Assembly: GCA_938074515.1 (NCBI GenBank) | Contig: CALJFV010000085.1 | Span: forward strand, 1-14,271 | Length of the DNA stretch: 14,271 bases | Reading direction: 5' to 3' | Origin: an uncultured Flavobacteriaceae bacterium | GTDB lineage: Bacteria; Bacteroidota; Bacteroidia; Flavobacteriales; Flavobacteriaceae | Shown here: piece after piece, positions 1 to 9,065 of the stretch | How the letters are laid out: the number at the start of each line of letters is the position of its first letter | How positions within the stretch are numbered: position 1 is the first letter of the stretch | Made by a program: the position numbers and the translations under genes | Notes under the pieces: model-generated | Database searches by the model: none | Told to the model about the DNA's origin: nothing | What the model saw: only the letters and a program-made list of their open reading frames with translations

Positions 1-684
1 ACTATTGGCAAGAACCGTTTTGGCATCACGCAAGTCAATATTTTGAGTGTAGTGATGAGTGATGACTTCTGCAATTCCCCGTGCCGCTGTTGCCAATACT
101 TCATCCGCCTTAGAAAATCCTGCCTTAAAGCCAAGATTCCCATAAACTTCGCGCAATTTATTGTTATTGACAACAATCAAAGAATCCACATTGTTACGCA
201 GATTTTCAATCCCTATTTGAGCTTGATCATTACGCAGTTTTCCTTCAAATTGAAAGGGCATGGTCACAATACCTACGGTCAAAATATCCAATTCACGGGC
301 CATCTTTGCGATAATCGGAGCTGCTCCTGTCCCTGTGCCACCGCCCATTCCGGCGGTAATAAAAATCATTTTAGTATTGGTAGAGAGCATGCCTCGAATC
401 TCCTCTACAGACTCCACTGCAGACTGTTCCCCTATTTTAGGATTTGCCCCAGCCCCAAGTCCTTCTGTCAACGAAACCCCAAGCTGAATTTTGACAGGCA
501 CAGCGCTATTTTCAAGGGCTTGAGCATCAGTATTACAAATAACAAAATCAACCCCTTTTATGCCCTGACTGAACATGTGGTTGATGGCATTACTCCCACC
601 ACCACCGACACCGATTACTTTTATGACATTCGATTGATTCTTGGGCAGGTCAAATGAGATATTATCAAACTCTTGGTGGCTCAT
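1..684 (-). CDS. ftsZ: Cell division protein FtsZ, N-terminal 228 residues (3' end beyond window)
   Basis: Tubulin-like GTPase that polymerises into the cytokinetic ring and recruits the divisome at mid-cell. The visible 228 residues carry nearly the whole GTP-binding half: the glycine-rich GVGGGGSNAI segment at about residues 25-34, the tubulin signature GGGTGTG at 114-120, and the T7 synergy loop NIDLRD at 215-220, whose two Asp residues complete the GTPase site of the neighbouring subunit. The remaining GTPase-domain end, the linker and the C-terminal peptide that binds FtsA lie past the left edge. The ATG at 684-682 follows the ftsA stop by 25 bp, the longest gap in the cluster, with no clear Shine-Dalgarno sequence. 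The reading frame is open without a stop to base 1, so this is truncation by the window, not a pseudogene. Identification is certain from the motifs and from its place after ftsA. Confidence 0.98.
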   Translation of the reverse strand, partial: MSHQEFDNISFDLPKNQSNVIKVIGVGGGGSNAINHMFSQGIKGVDFVICNTDAQALENSAVPVKIQLGVSLTEGLGAGANPKIGEQSAVESVEEIRGMLSTNTKMIFITAGMGGGTGTGAAPIIAKMARELDILTVGIVTMPFQFEGKLRNDQAQIGIENLRNNVDSLIVVNNNKLREVYGNLGFKAGFSKADEVLATAARGIAEVITHHYTQNIDLRDAKTVLANS

Positions 685-709
685 AAAGGTTGTTTTTTTG
701 GAACAATAA

Positions 710-2050
710 TTATTCTGCGTTATCTAAAAATTCTTTAAACTTATCGGCCCACTTATCAAAAAAGCCACGTGATTCGTTCTGCGGCTGCACCTCTTCTTCT
801 TTGGGCTCCTGAACTTCAGTCATTTCAGGGGTTTTTTCACCCTGAGGCTGAAGCGCTTCTTTTAATTTAGCTGAGGCAGGCTTGCGGTTTTTCTCGTTTA
901 AACTCGTCAAGACAAGACCCACAGCCGTGGCATACATTGGGCTGGTGGTTTCACTATCGCTATCCCCAGCTAAATGTTCATTGGGATAACCAATGCGCGT
1001 ATCCATTCCAGTAATGTATTCGACCAATTGCTTTAAATGGCGCAATTGAGACCCTCCACCAGTCAGAACAATACCCGCGATGAGTTTTTTCTTTTGTTCT
1101 TCATGACCGTAATTTCTGATTTCCAAATAAACTTGTTCTATGATCTCGACCACACGAGCATGAATGATTTTGGAAAGATTTTTAAGGCTTATTTCTTTAG
1201 GATCACGACCCCGCAGCCCTGGAATTGAGACAATTTCGTTGTCTTTGTTTTCACCAGGCCAGGCTGATCCAAATTTAATTTTGAGTAATTCAGCTTGTTT
1301 TTCGATGATTGAACAGCCCTCTTTGATGTCTTCAGTAATTACATTACCGCCAAATGGTATCACTGCGGTGTGGCGAATAATACCGTCTTTAAAAATGGCT
1401 AAATCTGTAGTTCCACCACCAATATCAATCAAGGCCACTCCGGCCTCTTTTTCCTCTTGACTCAGTACAGCATTGGAAGAAGCCAAAGGCTCCAAAGTAA
1501 TTCCGGAAAGATCAAGACCCGAACTTTTTATACAACGACCGATATTCCGAATCGAAGAAACTTGCCCCACTACAACATGAAAGTTTGCCTCCAAGCGACC
1601 CCCATACATACCGATGGGTTCTTTGATCTCAGCTTGCCCATCGACTTTAAAATCTTGTGGCAATACATGGATAATCTCTTCTCCTGGGAGCATCACTAGC
1701 TTGTGAACCTGATTGCAGAGTCGATCTATATCTTCATCTTGAATGACTTCATCACTGTTGTTTCTCGTGATGTAATCACTGTGTTGAAGGCTGCGAATGT
1801 GCTGTCCGGCAATGCCCACAACTACATCGCTGATGGACATTCCCGAGCTGCTTTCGGCGTCTTGCACAGCCTGCTGTATGGATTGAATGGTCTGGGTGAT
1901 ATTGTTAACCACACCGCGATGAACACCGAGAGATTTGGATTTTCCAATACCCAAAATCTCCATCTTACCAAATTCATTTTTACGACCAATCAGAGCCACA
2001 ATCTTCGTGGTTCCTATATCCAGACCTACGGCAATGTTTTCTTGTTCCAT
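710..2050 (-). CDS. ftsA: Cell division protein FtsA
   Basis: Actin-like ATPase that tethers FtsZ filaments to the inner face of the cytoplasmic membrane and recruits later divisome proteins. The 446-residue product shows the actin-fold nucleotide motifs in order: phosphate-1 GLDIGTTK at residues 9-16, phosphate-2 DIGGGTTDLA at 209-218 and the adenosine motif LTGGGSQL at 329-336. Residues about 386-428 form a low-complexity linker rich in Glu, Pro, Lys and Gln. The last 18 residues form an amphipathic helix (Phe430, Phe431, Trp434, Phe438, Phe441 on one face), the expected membrane-targeting sequence. Length is somewhat above the roughly 420 residues of E. coli FtsA because of the linker. The ATG lies 4 bp after the ftsQ stop, so translation is probably coupled; ftsZ follows after 25 bp. 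Confidence 0.97.
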   Translation of the reverse strand: MEQENIAVGLDIGTTKIVALIGRKNEFGKMEILGIGKSKSLGVHRGVVNNITQTIQSIQQAVQDAESSSGMSISDVVVGIAGQHIRSLQHSDYITRNNSDEVIQDEDIDRLCNQVHKLVMLPGEEIIHVLPQDFKVDGQAEIKEPIGMYGGRLEANFHVVVGQVSSIRNIGRCIKSSGLDLSGITLEPLASSNAVLSQEEKEAGVALIDIGGGTTDLAIFKDGIIRHTAVIPFGGNVITEDIKEGCSIIEKQAELLKIKFGSAWPGENKDNEIVSIPGLRGRDPKEISLKNLSKIIHARVVEIIEQVYLEIRNYGHEEQKKKLIAGIVLTGGGSQLRHLKQLVEYITGMDTRIGYPNEHLAGDSDSETTSPMYATAVGLVLTSLNEKNRKPASAKLKEALQPQGEKTPEMTEVQEPKEEEVQPQNESRGFFDKWADKFKEFLDNAE

Positions 2051-2054
2051 GACT

Positions 2055-2768
2055 TTACTCGGTGGCGACCACCTGATTATTAAATCTCAAATCCACTTTT
2101 TTGAATTGCTTTTGCTCTTGTTCTTTTAGCATATTTTGATAAAATGCTTTAAAATTTCGAAACTTTTCAGTCACGTCAGAAACGGGACCTAAAAGCAATT
2201 TGTATTCTTCTTGGCGCAGCTTTATCTGACAATTCCCTTGAACGTCAACGGCCACTTCAGTAATCATAGGCTCAAGAAATTCATCTTGGCGAATGATTAA
2301 CAGCAACTTTTTTAAGGCCTCTAAATGCAACAAAACCTCACCTGTTACAACAGGCACTCGGGCGGTGTATAGGTTTGAGAGCGGCATTGGTTGTCCTTGT
2401 TCATCGATATAAAAACCAGGACTACTCAAGACCCTACCAATAGGTTTTTTGGTCTGAATTTTCGCCCCAATTTTTCCATCAATTGAGATAAAAACCTGAG
2501 CCTGATACACCATAGGATGCTGCACCAATCGGGCTTCCATCTCTTTCAAAACTAAAGTTTCTTTAGGGATACTCGCCAGAGGGCCTTTATTTTGTATTAA
2601 CAATTTATTAACCGAGTCTAAGGCAATAAAAGGCTGAGGATTGCCCACAAATTGAACCGTTAATTCCTGGCATTTTCGTTCTGAATTACGTTTTTGCGCA
2701 AATCCCATCAAAAAGAGGACCAGGCTCCCGATAAAAATTATTTTAACAATAAACCAATAGCCCTTCAT
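2055..2768 (-). CDS. ftsQ: Cell division protein FtsQ
   Basis: Bitopic inner-membrane protein that links the cytoplasmic and periplasmic parts of the divisome. The 237-residue product has a short cytoplasmic N-terminus, one membrane segment at about residues 5-23, and a periplasmic domain. That domain contains features shared by Bacteroidota FtsQ proteins: a KPIGRV segment at 108-113, YIDEQG at 120-125 and ARVPVVTG at 136-143. A POTRA-like region probably occupies residues 35-110, though this is inferred from family architecture rather than read directly. I chose the ATG at 2768-2766, which shares one base with the murC stop (TGATG), over the preceding TTG codon at 2771, which would only add one residue. 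Position between murC and ftsA is the usual place for ftsQ. Confidence 0.92.
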   Translation of the reverse strand: MKGYWFIVKIIFIGSLVLFLMGFAQKRNSERKCQELTVQFVGNPQPFIALDSVNKLLIQNKGPLASIPKETLVLKEMEARLVQHPMVYQAQVFISIDGKIGAKIQTKKPIGRVLSSPGFYIDEQGQPMPLSNLYTARVPVVTGEVLLHLEALKKLLLIIRQDEFLEPMITEVAVDVQGNCQIKLRQEEYKLLLGPVSDVTEKFRNFKAFYQNMLKEQEQKQFKKVDLRFNNQVVATE

Positions 2769-4156
2769 CAATTAAATTTTTGTTTTAAAAATTGAACTTC
2801 AAGCCCTATATCTCCTGCCCCCGCAACAATAAATATCGTCGAAGTTGACTGGGTAAAGGCCGCTAAGGCATCCGACGCGGTCATGGACTTTACTTTTGTC
2901 TGGTCACATAGACTGGCCAACCAATCACTATCTACCCCAGAGATAGGCAATTCACGCGCGGCATATATGGGCATTAATAAAACTCGATCGAATTCATTGA
3001 GCACTTGGGAAAAATCATGTGCAAAATCTCTGGTACGGCTGAACAAATGGGGTTGAAAAAGTAAAATATTTGGCTGGTCGGGATAAAACTCCTTCACGCC
3101 CTGTAAAAGCGCACGCAGCTCGGTAGGATGGTGCGCATAATCGTCAATAAGTATTTTATTGTTTGCTAATTTATACTGATTAAATCTTCTTTGAATGCCT
3201 TTGAAATTCATCAAACTTTTAGCCACTTGATCTCGTGTTAATCCATAGGCACGGGCCATAGCGACCGCCATTATTACATTCATCAAATTGTGACGACCGG
3301 GCAAAGGCCCTCTTAAGTCATTCCATTGCTCATCAGCAAAAATGAGACTAAAGCCATAGGCCCCATCTTTTATTTCAACGTGCTCAGCCCTTATTTGGCC
3401 TTGATCATCAAGGCTAACGCTCCTCCCATTAAATGCCAATCCCTCTGCAATAAATAGATTTTTCGGGGCAACGGTCTGGGCAAATAAATCAAAAGCCGCC
3501 ACAAAAGTTTCTTTGTCTTGATAGATATCCAAATGATCAGGGTCTACACTAGTGATGCAGGCCCAATCGGGTTTAATCCATAAAAATGAACGGTCAAATT
3601 CATCGGCCTCCACAACGCAAAAATCGGCTGTTTCGCCAGCGGCCAATTTCAGCGCTAAGTCATCCGATAAAATGAAGTTAGACTGATAGTTTTGCGCAAT
3701 ACCTCCTAAAAACCCAAAACCCAATTCCCCCGCGTCGATAAGAAGATGAGCTAAAATTGCAGAGGTTGTTGTTTTTCCGTGGGTCCCGGCAACCGCCAAG
3801 ACTTTTTTTGATTCAGCACAGATAGAACCCAATAGTTCTGCTCGTTTTATCATCGGAAAGCCACTGGCCTTGGCCGCAATCATCCAAGGGTCATTTTGGG
3901 CCACAGCTGGCGTCCAAATAACAAGCGTATCCTCGCTACGATTTGAATCAAACCAGGGCATAACAGGGCTCACCTGATGGGTTATTATTGCCCCGCGATT
4001 TTGCAAATCCAAAGTGAGATTCGAGGCACTTCGGTCATATCCCAACACAAATTTTCCGCGCATCACAAGATAACGCGCCAATGCACTCATTCCTATTCCT
4101 CCAATCCCGAGAAAAACAAAATATTGATATTGGTTGTGTCTGGGTGCGATACTCAT
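2768..4156 (-). CDS. murC: UDP-N-acetylmuramate--L-alanine ligase MurC
   Basis: Cytoplasmic ATP-dependent ligase that adds L-Ala to UDP-MurNAc, the first step of stem-peptide assembly. The 462-residue protein shows the three Mur-ligase domains. The N-terminal nucleotide-sugar fold has GIGGIGMS at residues 17-24. The central ATPase domain has the P-loop GTHGKTT at 124-130 and the VEADEFDRS segment near 182-190. The C-terminal domain begins near GIQRRF at 320-325 and contains DDYAHHPTE at 338-346 and FQPHLFSRT at 367-375. The THGKTT form of the P-loop and DYAHHPTE are characteristic of MurC rather than MurD or MurE; the peptide-tripeptide recycling ligase Mpl is the main alternative but is unlikely in this operon position. 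The ATG overlaps the murG stop by 4 bp (ATGA), and the stop shares a base with the ftsQ ATG. Confidence 0.97.
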   Translation of the reverse strand: MSIAPRHNQYQYFVFLGIGGIGMSALARYLVMRGKFVLGYDRSASNLTLDLQNRGAIITHQVSPVMPWFDSNRSEDTLVIWTPAVAQNDPWMIAAKASGFPMIKRAELLGSICAESKKVLAVAGTHGKTTTSAILAHLLIDAGELGFGFLGGIAQNYQSNFILSDDLALKLAAGETADFCVVEADEFDRSFLWIKPDWACITSVDPDHLDIYQDKETFVAAFDLFAQTVAPKNLFIAEGLAFNGRSVSLDDQGQIRAEHVEIKDGAYGFSLIFADEQWNDLRGPLPGRHNLMNVIMAVAMARAYGLTRDQVAKSLMNFKGIQRRFNQYKLANNKILIDDYAHHPTELRALLQGVKEFYPDQPNILLFQPHLFSRTRDFAHDFSQVLNEFDRVLLMPIYAARELPISGVDSDWLASLCDQTKVKSMTASDALAAFTQSTSTIFIVAGAGDIGLEVQFLKQKFN

Positions 4157-5268
4157 GATGACAGTAAACTTAATTGATCCACAATATCTCGAGTAGCATT
4201 GGGCATTGCCGTTAATTTTATGGCCCTTCCTAAGGCTTGCCGAAGAGCTTCCTCTTGAATTAATCGCGTAAAAACCTCTTCAAATCTATCGTCCAGTACA
4301 TCTTCTTTTAACATTATTGCCGCATTTTGATCGACTAAAGCCTTGGCATTTTTAGTCTGATGATCTTCAGCAACATTGGGAGATGGAATAAAGACCACAG
4401 GTTTACCCACCAGGGCCAACTCAGATACAGAAAGCGCTCCAGATCGAGAAATAATAAGGTCTGCAGCGGCATAGGCCATGGCCATATTGTCAATAAACGG
4501 AACCACACAAATCCTTTCGCTGGCTAAATCCTTGTATTCGGGATAATAATAGGGCCCACATTGCCAGATTACAGACATATTTTGGTCCTTTAAATAATTT
4601 AATTTTTCCGCTACAAGCCTATTGATTCGCCTTGCCCCGAGACTCCCCCCCAATATCAATAATACGAGTCCCCGCCCAGAGGGTCGCTCCTGAGAAGCAA
4701 AAGTGGTTAGGTTAAAATGAGCCAAAGCCATTTTTAATTCAAGACCGGGTTTAAGCAAATCCTGACGCACGGGATTCCCGGTATGCACTAACTTTTCTTT
4801 TGGAAAAAATTGCTCCATATTTTGATATGCAACGCATATTTTTTGTGCCCCACGGGCCAACATTTTATTGGTAACTCCAGGATAACTGTTTTGTTCTTGT
4901 ATAAGCGTTGGGACGCCAAAAAGTGTCGCTATGCGCAGCAATGGACCGCTGGCAAAACCACCGGTCCCAATAACTACATCAGGGCGAAAAGACTTTATTA
5001 AAAAAACAGATTGAATGAGGCTCACCATCAATTTTATGGGTACCAATAAGTTCTTTAGGGTTAATCGTCTCTGAAATCCAGCAATCCAGAGCCCTCTTAT
5101 AGGAAATCCTGCCTGTGGCACCTTTTGCATTTCCATTCGGTCACGCGCCCCGACAAACATGATTTCAGCCTCCGGATTTCGTCGCATAATTTCCTGCGCA
5201 ATTGCGATTGCAGGATAAATATGACCTCCTGTACCCCCACCCGATATCATGTATCTAAATCGTTTCAC
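4153..5268 (-). CDS. murG: UDP-GlcNAc:lipid I N-acetylglucosaminyltransferase MurG
   Basis: Membrane-associated GT-B glycosyltransferase (family GT28) that transfers GlcNAc to lipid I on the cytoplasmic face of the membrane, making lipid II. The 371-residue product has the first glycine-rich loop GGGTGGH at residues 10-16, the second GTGGFASGP at 101-109, QEQNSYPG at 124-131, the third glycine-rich loop GGSLGARRIN at 207-216, and the C-terminal UDP-GlcNAc-binding stretch around SRSGALSVSE (274-283) and AEDHQ (300-304). I chose the GTG at 5268-5266: it places the first loop ten residues from the N-terminus, the usual spacing in relatives, and it lies inside the 3' end of ftsW with a 14-bp overlap. 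The first ATG in frame, at 5250, would leave only three residues before the glycine loop and is less likely. Confidence 0.97.
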   Translation of the reverse strand: MKRFRYMISGGGTGGHIYPAIAIAQEIMRRNPEAEIMFVGARDRMEMQKVPQAGFPIRGLWIAGFQRRLTLKNLLVPIKLMVSLIQSVFLIKSFRPDVVIGTGGFASGPLLRIATLFGVPTLIQEQNSYPGVTNKMLARGAQKICVAYQNMEQFFPKEKLVHTGNPVRQDLLKPGLELKMALAHFNLTTFASQERPSGRGLVLLILGGSLGARRINRLVAEKLNYLKDQNMSVIWQCGPYYYPEYKDLASERICVVPFIDNMAMAYAAADLIISRSGALSVSELALVGKPVVFIPSPNVAEDHQTKNAKALVDQNAAIMLKEDVLDDRFEEVFTRLIQEEALRQALGRAIKLTAMPNATRDIVDQLSLLSS

Positions 5269-6454
5269 TGAGAATATCTAATGGGTTAGACGAATGTTCG
5301 TTGGACCCTGTATGATCCTTGCGGTGGGCGCTTACACTCAATATGACCCCAAGCGCAACGCAGGTGGTCCAGATAGAGGTTCCTCCACTACTAATCAGTG
5401 GTAAGGTTTGACCGGTTACAGGAAAAAGAGAAACCGCAACACCCATATTAATAAACGCTTGAAAGAGTAAAGGCACCCCCAGACCAATTACCAAAAGACG
5501 GCCAAAATAATCCGAGGTTTTATATACAAGCACAACCAATCGGAACAATAAAAACAGATAAAAAAACAATAAGGACAAACCGCCCACCAGGCCAAATTCT
5601 TCGATGATTATGGCATAAATAAAATCAGAACTCGACTGGGGCAAAAAATTCTTTTGAATACTTTTTCCTGGGCCCAATCCCATCATACCGCCCGTGGCAA
5701 TAGCGATATTGGCTTGAGTAATCTGATAGTCTTTCTCTTTGGTATCAATCTCGTCAGTAAAAAAACTCTCAATACGGCTGGTCCAAGTATCAACACGATT
5801 CGGAAATAAACCCGGAAAAGCTTTGGCCGAAAGTATAAATAGGGTCAAACTCAGCAGCCCTACACCGAGAATAGAGGCTATATATTTTATAGGATGACCA
5901 CCAACAAAGACCAGCATTATAACCATAACAAAAATGAGTAATGCCGTAGATAAATTCGCCGGTAAAATCAATCCAATAACCAGAAAAACAGGAATCCAGA
6001 GGGGCCAGATCGTTTGTTTGAAAGAAACTTGCTCCTCCTTGATCCGCGCCATATATCGGGCTACGTAAACCAACAAAACCACAGAGGCTAAAGAAGAGGT
6101 TTGAAAGGTAACCCCCACAACAGGTAGCTTGATCCATCGGGCCGCATTGGCTCCCTCAATGGTCGTCCCTTGGGCTAAAGTCAGTACTAATAAAATCATC
6201 ATAATCGGTAAGGCAATCATTGAAAGCCCCTTGAAATAATGATAAGGAATGCGATGAACACCAAATAAAATCACAAAGCCCAGGGTTAAATGCGCCAGAT
6301 GTTTAATCAAAAACTGAAGGGTATTGCCATCACCATAGAGATAAGCCAAATTACTGCTTGCACTGTAAACAGGCAAAAAAGAAAACAAAGCCAGCAAAGC
6401 CACAACGGCCCAAATTGAGCGATCCCCTTTTATGTTTTGAATAAACTTTTGCAT
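5255..6454 (-). CDS. ftsW: Septal peptidoglycan polymerase FtsW (SEDS family)
   Basis: Integral membrane glycosyltransferase of the SEDS family that polymerises lipid II into septal glycan together with its partner transpeptidase FtsI. The 399-residue product is almost entirely hydrophobic segments, consistent with about ten membrane helices. Family landmarks visible are GANAARWIKLP at residues 101-111, the TQANIAIATGG segment at 246-256 with GLGPGKS following at 259-265, the SSSDFIYA motif at 274-281 whose Asp277 corresponds to the catalytic Asp of RodA and FtsW, and GQTLPLISSGGTS at 348-360. The operon position between murD and murG argues for FtsW rather than RodA. The ATG follows the murD stop by 13 bp, and the spacer contains AAGGGA, one of the few Shine-Dalgarno-like stretches in the cluster. 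The 3' end overlaps murG by 14 bp. Confidence 0.97.
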   Translation of the reverse strand: MQKFIQNIKGDRSIWAVVALLALFSFLPVYSASSNLAYLYGDGNTLQFLIKHLAHLTLGFVILFGVHRIPYHYFKGLSMIALPIMMILLVLTLAQGTTIEGANAARWIKLPVVGVTFQTSSLASVVLLVYVARYMARIKEEQVSFKQTIWPLWIPVFLVIGLILPANLSTALLIFVMVIMLVFVGGHPIKYIASILGVGLLSLTLFILSAKAFPGLFPNRVDTWTSRIESFFTDEIDTKEKDYQITQANIAIATGGMMGLGPGKSIQKNFLPQSSSDFIYAIIIEEFGLVGGLSLLFFYLFLLFRLVVLVYKTSDYFGRLLVIGLGVPLLFQAFINMGVAVSLFPVTGQTLPLISSGGTSIWTTCVALGVILSVSAHRKDHTGSNEHSSNPLDILSETI

Positions 6455-6467
6455 AGCGCTATTTCCC

Positions 6468-7808
6468 TTACAATTGTCTTACCGCATTTTTAAATTGCCG
6501 ACCTCTATCCTCGTAATTTTCAAATAAGTCAAAACTGGCACAAGCCGGGGAGAGCAAAACCGCATCCCCACGATCGGCAAGTCGGTAAGCCACTTGAACC
6601 GCATCCTGCATACTGTGCGTCTCTACGAGCAGATCCACCACAGAACCAAAAGTTTGAATGATTTTGTCATTGTGCAACCCAAGACATATAATCGCCTTTA
6701 CTTTTTCATTTACCAAAGACAATAATTCGTCATAATTATTTCCTTTATCCTCTCCTCCCACAATCCAGACTGTTGGGGCATGCATACTTTCAAGCGCATA
6801 ATAGACCGAATTAACATTCGTTGCCTTGGAATCATTGATGTAGGTAACGTTATTAATTTTTAAGACAAATTCAAGCCTGTGTTCAACCGACTGAAAGTTC
6901 TCTAAGGACTGTCTAATTGTTTCTTTTCGAATATTCAAAAGTGCTCCAACAGTAGCCGCCGCCATGGCGTTTTTCTGATTGTGAGCGCCTTGTATGGAAA
7001 GATCAAGTGTCGGCATATTTATCAAATTTTCTGGTGTGTTAATAATTAAAGTATCGTGGTCAATATAGCTGCCTTGCCCCACGGCAGTCTTCGTCGTATA
7101 GGGCATCATATTTGCTTTTATGGAAGTCTGGCCTACCGCTTTAGTTAAGACAGGATCATCATGATCATAGACCAGAAAATCTTGTGCGGTCTGGCAACGT
7201 GTAATGCTCAATTTTGAGGCGATGTAGGCCTCAAACTTGTAATTATAGCGATCCAAATGATCCGGAGTAATGTTGGTGATCACAGCAATATAGGGCTGAA
7301 ATCGAGTGGTCCCATCGAGCTGGAAACTACTCACTTCTAAAACATAATAATCAGGTTCCTCTCCCATAACTTGAGCGGCGAAACTCTTCCCGATATTCCC
7401 TCCTAGTCCCGCGGATATTCCCGCGTCTAATAGCAGTTTATGGATCATTGAAGTGGTTGTGGTCTTTCCGTTACTCCCGGTAATGGCAATAATGGGCTTT
7501 TCTGTAAAGCGAAACCCCCACTCAATCTCAGAGATAATCTCAACGCCGTGAGTCAATAGCGCTTGAACCACAGGAGCAGCGTCAGGAATTCCAGGACTCT
7601 TAACCGCAATATCGGCATGGACCAAACGGGACAGATCATGTCCTGCCTCTTCATATTCTATTTGATACTGCTCAAAAAGAGTTCGTGCCTTTTCTGTCAA
7701 AGGTTTGGCATCAGAGACAAAAACCTCATAACCCTTGACCTTGCCCAGTAATGCTGCACCTTGTCCGCTTTCGCCTGCTCCTAATATGACGAGTTTCTCC
7801 TGTGCCAT
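6468..7808 (-). CDS. murD: UDP-N-acetylmuramoyl-L-alanine--D-glutamate ligase MurD
   Basis: Cytoplasmic ligase that adds D-Glu to UDP-MurNAc-L-Ala. The 446-residue product begins with a Rossmann-type LGAGESGQGAA loop at residues 9-19. It then shows the ATPase P-loop TGSNGKTTTT at 110-119, the LEVSSFQL segment at 157-164, DHLDRY at 183-188, the probable carbamylated lysine Lys199 in the ASKLSI stretch, and the C-terminal NDSKATN motif at 325-331, which is diagnostic for MurD. The frame stays open upstream to 7865, but I place the start at the ATG 7808-7806: this puts the glycine loop at the usual distance from the N-terminus and makes the ATG share one base with the mraY stop (TAATG). The 19-codon extension would only re-read the end of mraY. 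ftsW follows after 13 bp. Confidence 0.97.
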   Translation of the reverse strand: MAQEKLVILGAGESGQGAALLGKVKGYEVFVSDAKPLTEKARTLFEQYQIEYEEAGHDLSRLVHADIAVKSPGIPDAAPVVQALLTHGVEIISEIEWGFRFTEKPIIAITGSNGKTTTTSMIHKLLLDAGISAGLGGNIGKSFAAQVMGEEPDYYVLEVSSFQLDGTTRFQPYIAVITNITPDHLDRYNYKFEAYIASKLSITRCQTAQDFLVYDHDDPVLTKAVGQTSIKANMMPYTTKTAVGQGSYIDHDTLIINTPENLINMPTLDLSIQGAHNQKNAMAAATVGALLNIRKETIRQSLENFQSVEHRLEFVLKINNVTYINDSKATNVNSVYYALESMHAPTVWIVGGEDKGNNYDELLSLVNEKVKAIICLGLHNDKIIQTFGSVVDLLVETHSMQDAVQVAYRLADRGDAVLLSPACASFDLFENYEDRGRQFKNAVRQL

Positions 7809-9064
7809 TAACGTATTTTTAGCGTCACAATGGTTAATACTGCTAGAACAATTCCCACAATCCAAAATCGAGTGACAATTTTGCTTTCGTGGTATCCTTT
7901 GACTTGATAATGATGGTGCAACGGAGCCATTTTAAACAAACGCACTCCTGTTCCTGTGCGTTTTTTTGTGTATTTAAACCATCCTACCTGCAGCACTACA
8001 GATAAATTTTCCATGAGAAAAATCCCGCATAAAATAGGAATCAACCACTCCTTTCTTATCGCAATAGCAATAACCGCAATAATGCCGCCTATGGTTAAGC
8101 TTCCTGTATCACCCATAAAAACCTGAGCCGGATAAGCGTTATACCACAGAAATCCGATGAGGGCTCCAACAAAAGCCATGATGAAAATGGAGAGTTCACC
8201 AATATTGGGGATATACATTATGTTCAGGTAATCTGAAAATACCAGGTTCCCCGAAACCCAGGCAAATATGGCCAAAGTCACCCCAATTATGGCCGAGGTA
8301 CCCGCCGCTAAACCATCAATCCCATCGGTCAGATTAGCCCCATTTGATACGGCAGTAATGATAAAAATGATAATTGGGATGAAGATTAACCAAGAATAGT
8401 TAACGGCTTCAGGTCCGAGCCAGGCCAAAACTTTCTCGTAATCAATTTCATTGTTTTTTACAAAAGGCATGGTCGTAATGAGTGCCTTCTCTGCTGGATA
8501 AAATGCTTTAGAAAGATCACGATCACTATTGGTTTGAGCTTGTCCATATGATTGCTGGTTAACCTCAATACCCGCAGGAATCTGGCGACGCACCGTCACT
8601 TGATCACTCAAGTACATGGTTCCTCCGACGATAATGCCTAAGCCAATTTGGCCAAATACCTTAAATCTTCCCGGAAGGCCTTCCTTGTCTTGTTTGAACT
8701 TTTTAATATAGTCATCGATAAATCCGATAACGCCCATCCAAATGGTGGTCACCAACAACATGATTACATAAATATTGTCGAGCTGAGCAAAAAGCAAAAC
8801 TGGAATCACAATTGCCAAAATAATTATGACCCCGCCCATAGTGGGTGTTCCCGCCTTTTGTGCTTGACCCTCCAAGCCTAATTCCCGAATCGTTTCTCCT
8901 ACCTGCTTGCGCTGTAAAAACTCAATGATTCTTCGTCCAAAATAAGTCGCAATAAACAGTGATGTAATGGCCGTCATTGCCGCTCTAAAAGTGATGAACT
9001 GAAATAATCCAGCGCCGGGCAAATCATAGGTTTTATCTAAAAAATCAAATAGGTAATACAGCAT
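7808..9064 (-). CDS. mraY: Phospho-N-acetylmuramoyl-pentapeptide transferase MraY
   Basis: Polytopic membrane enzyme that transfers phospho-MurNAc-pentapeptide from UDP to undecaprenyl phosphate, making lipid I. The 418-residue product has the usual landmarks: GTPTMGG at residues 72-78, the Asp pair DD at 117-118, [10 protein letters not shown] at 244-253, FMGDTGSL at 316-323 with catalytic-site Asp319, and the cytoplasmic HHH motif at 383-385 within APLHHHYQ. About ten membrane helices are evident. It is longer than E. coli MraY (360 residues), mainly through a hydrophilic insertion at about residues 152-222 in the periplasmic loop before the NLTDG helix, as is common in Bacteroidota. The ATG lies one base after the murE stop, and the stop shares a base with the murD ATG. 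Confidence 0.97.
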   Translation of the reverse strand: MLYYLFDFLDKTYDLPGAGLFQFITFRAAMTAITSLFIATYFGRRIIEFLQRKQVGETIRELGLEGQAQKAGTPTMGGVIIILAIVIPVLLFAQLDNIYVIMLLVTTIWMGVIGFIDDYIKKFKQDKEGLPGRFKVFGQIGLGIIVGGTMYLSDQVTVRRQIPAGIEVNQQSYGQAQTNSDRDLSKAFYPAEKALITTMPFVKNNEIDYEKVLAWLGPEAVNYSWLIFIPIIIFIITAVSNGANLTDGIDGLAAGTSAIIGVTLAIFAWVSGNLVFSDYLNIMYIPNIGELSIFIMAFVGALIGFLWYNAYPAQVFMGDTGSLTIGGIIAVIAIAIRKEWLIPILCGIFLMENLSVVLQVGWFKYTKKRTGTGVRLFKMAPLHHHYQVKGYHESKIVTRFWIVGIVLAVLTIVTLKIR

Positions 9065-9065
9065 A

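Noticed and set aside
43..657. A 204-codon open frame on the plus strand across ftsZ
   Set aside because: It lies wholly antisense to the FtsZ GTPase domain, has a Cys- and His-rich composition with no recognisable domain, and is explained by codon bias of the minus-strand gene.
691..697. A run of seven T on the plus strand between ftsA and ftsZ, possible terminator
   Set aside because: On the transcribed minus strand it reads as A residues, with no preceding hairpin, so it cannot act as an intrinsic terminator for this operon.
5790..6137. A 115-codon minus-strand frame inside ftsW
   Set aside because: It is a shifted frame of the membrane-helix coding sequence; ftsW itself is intact across this region.
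7809..7865. In-frame upstream extension of murD by 19 codons
   Set aside because: The extension re-reads the 3' end of mraY, is rich in Cys and Ser unlike any MurD N-terminus, and the ATG interlocked with the mraY stop fits the family better.
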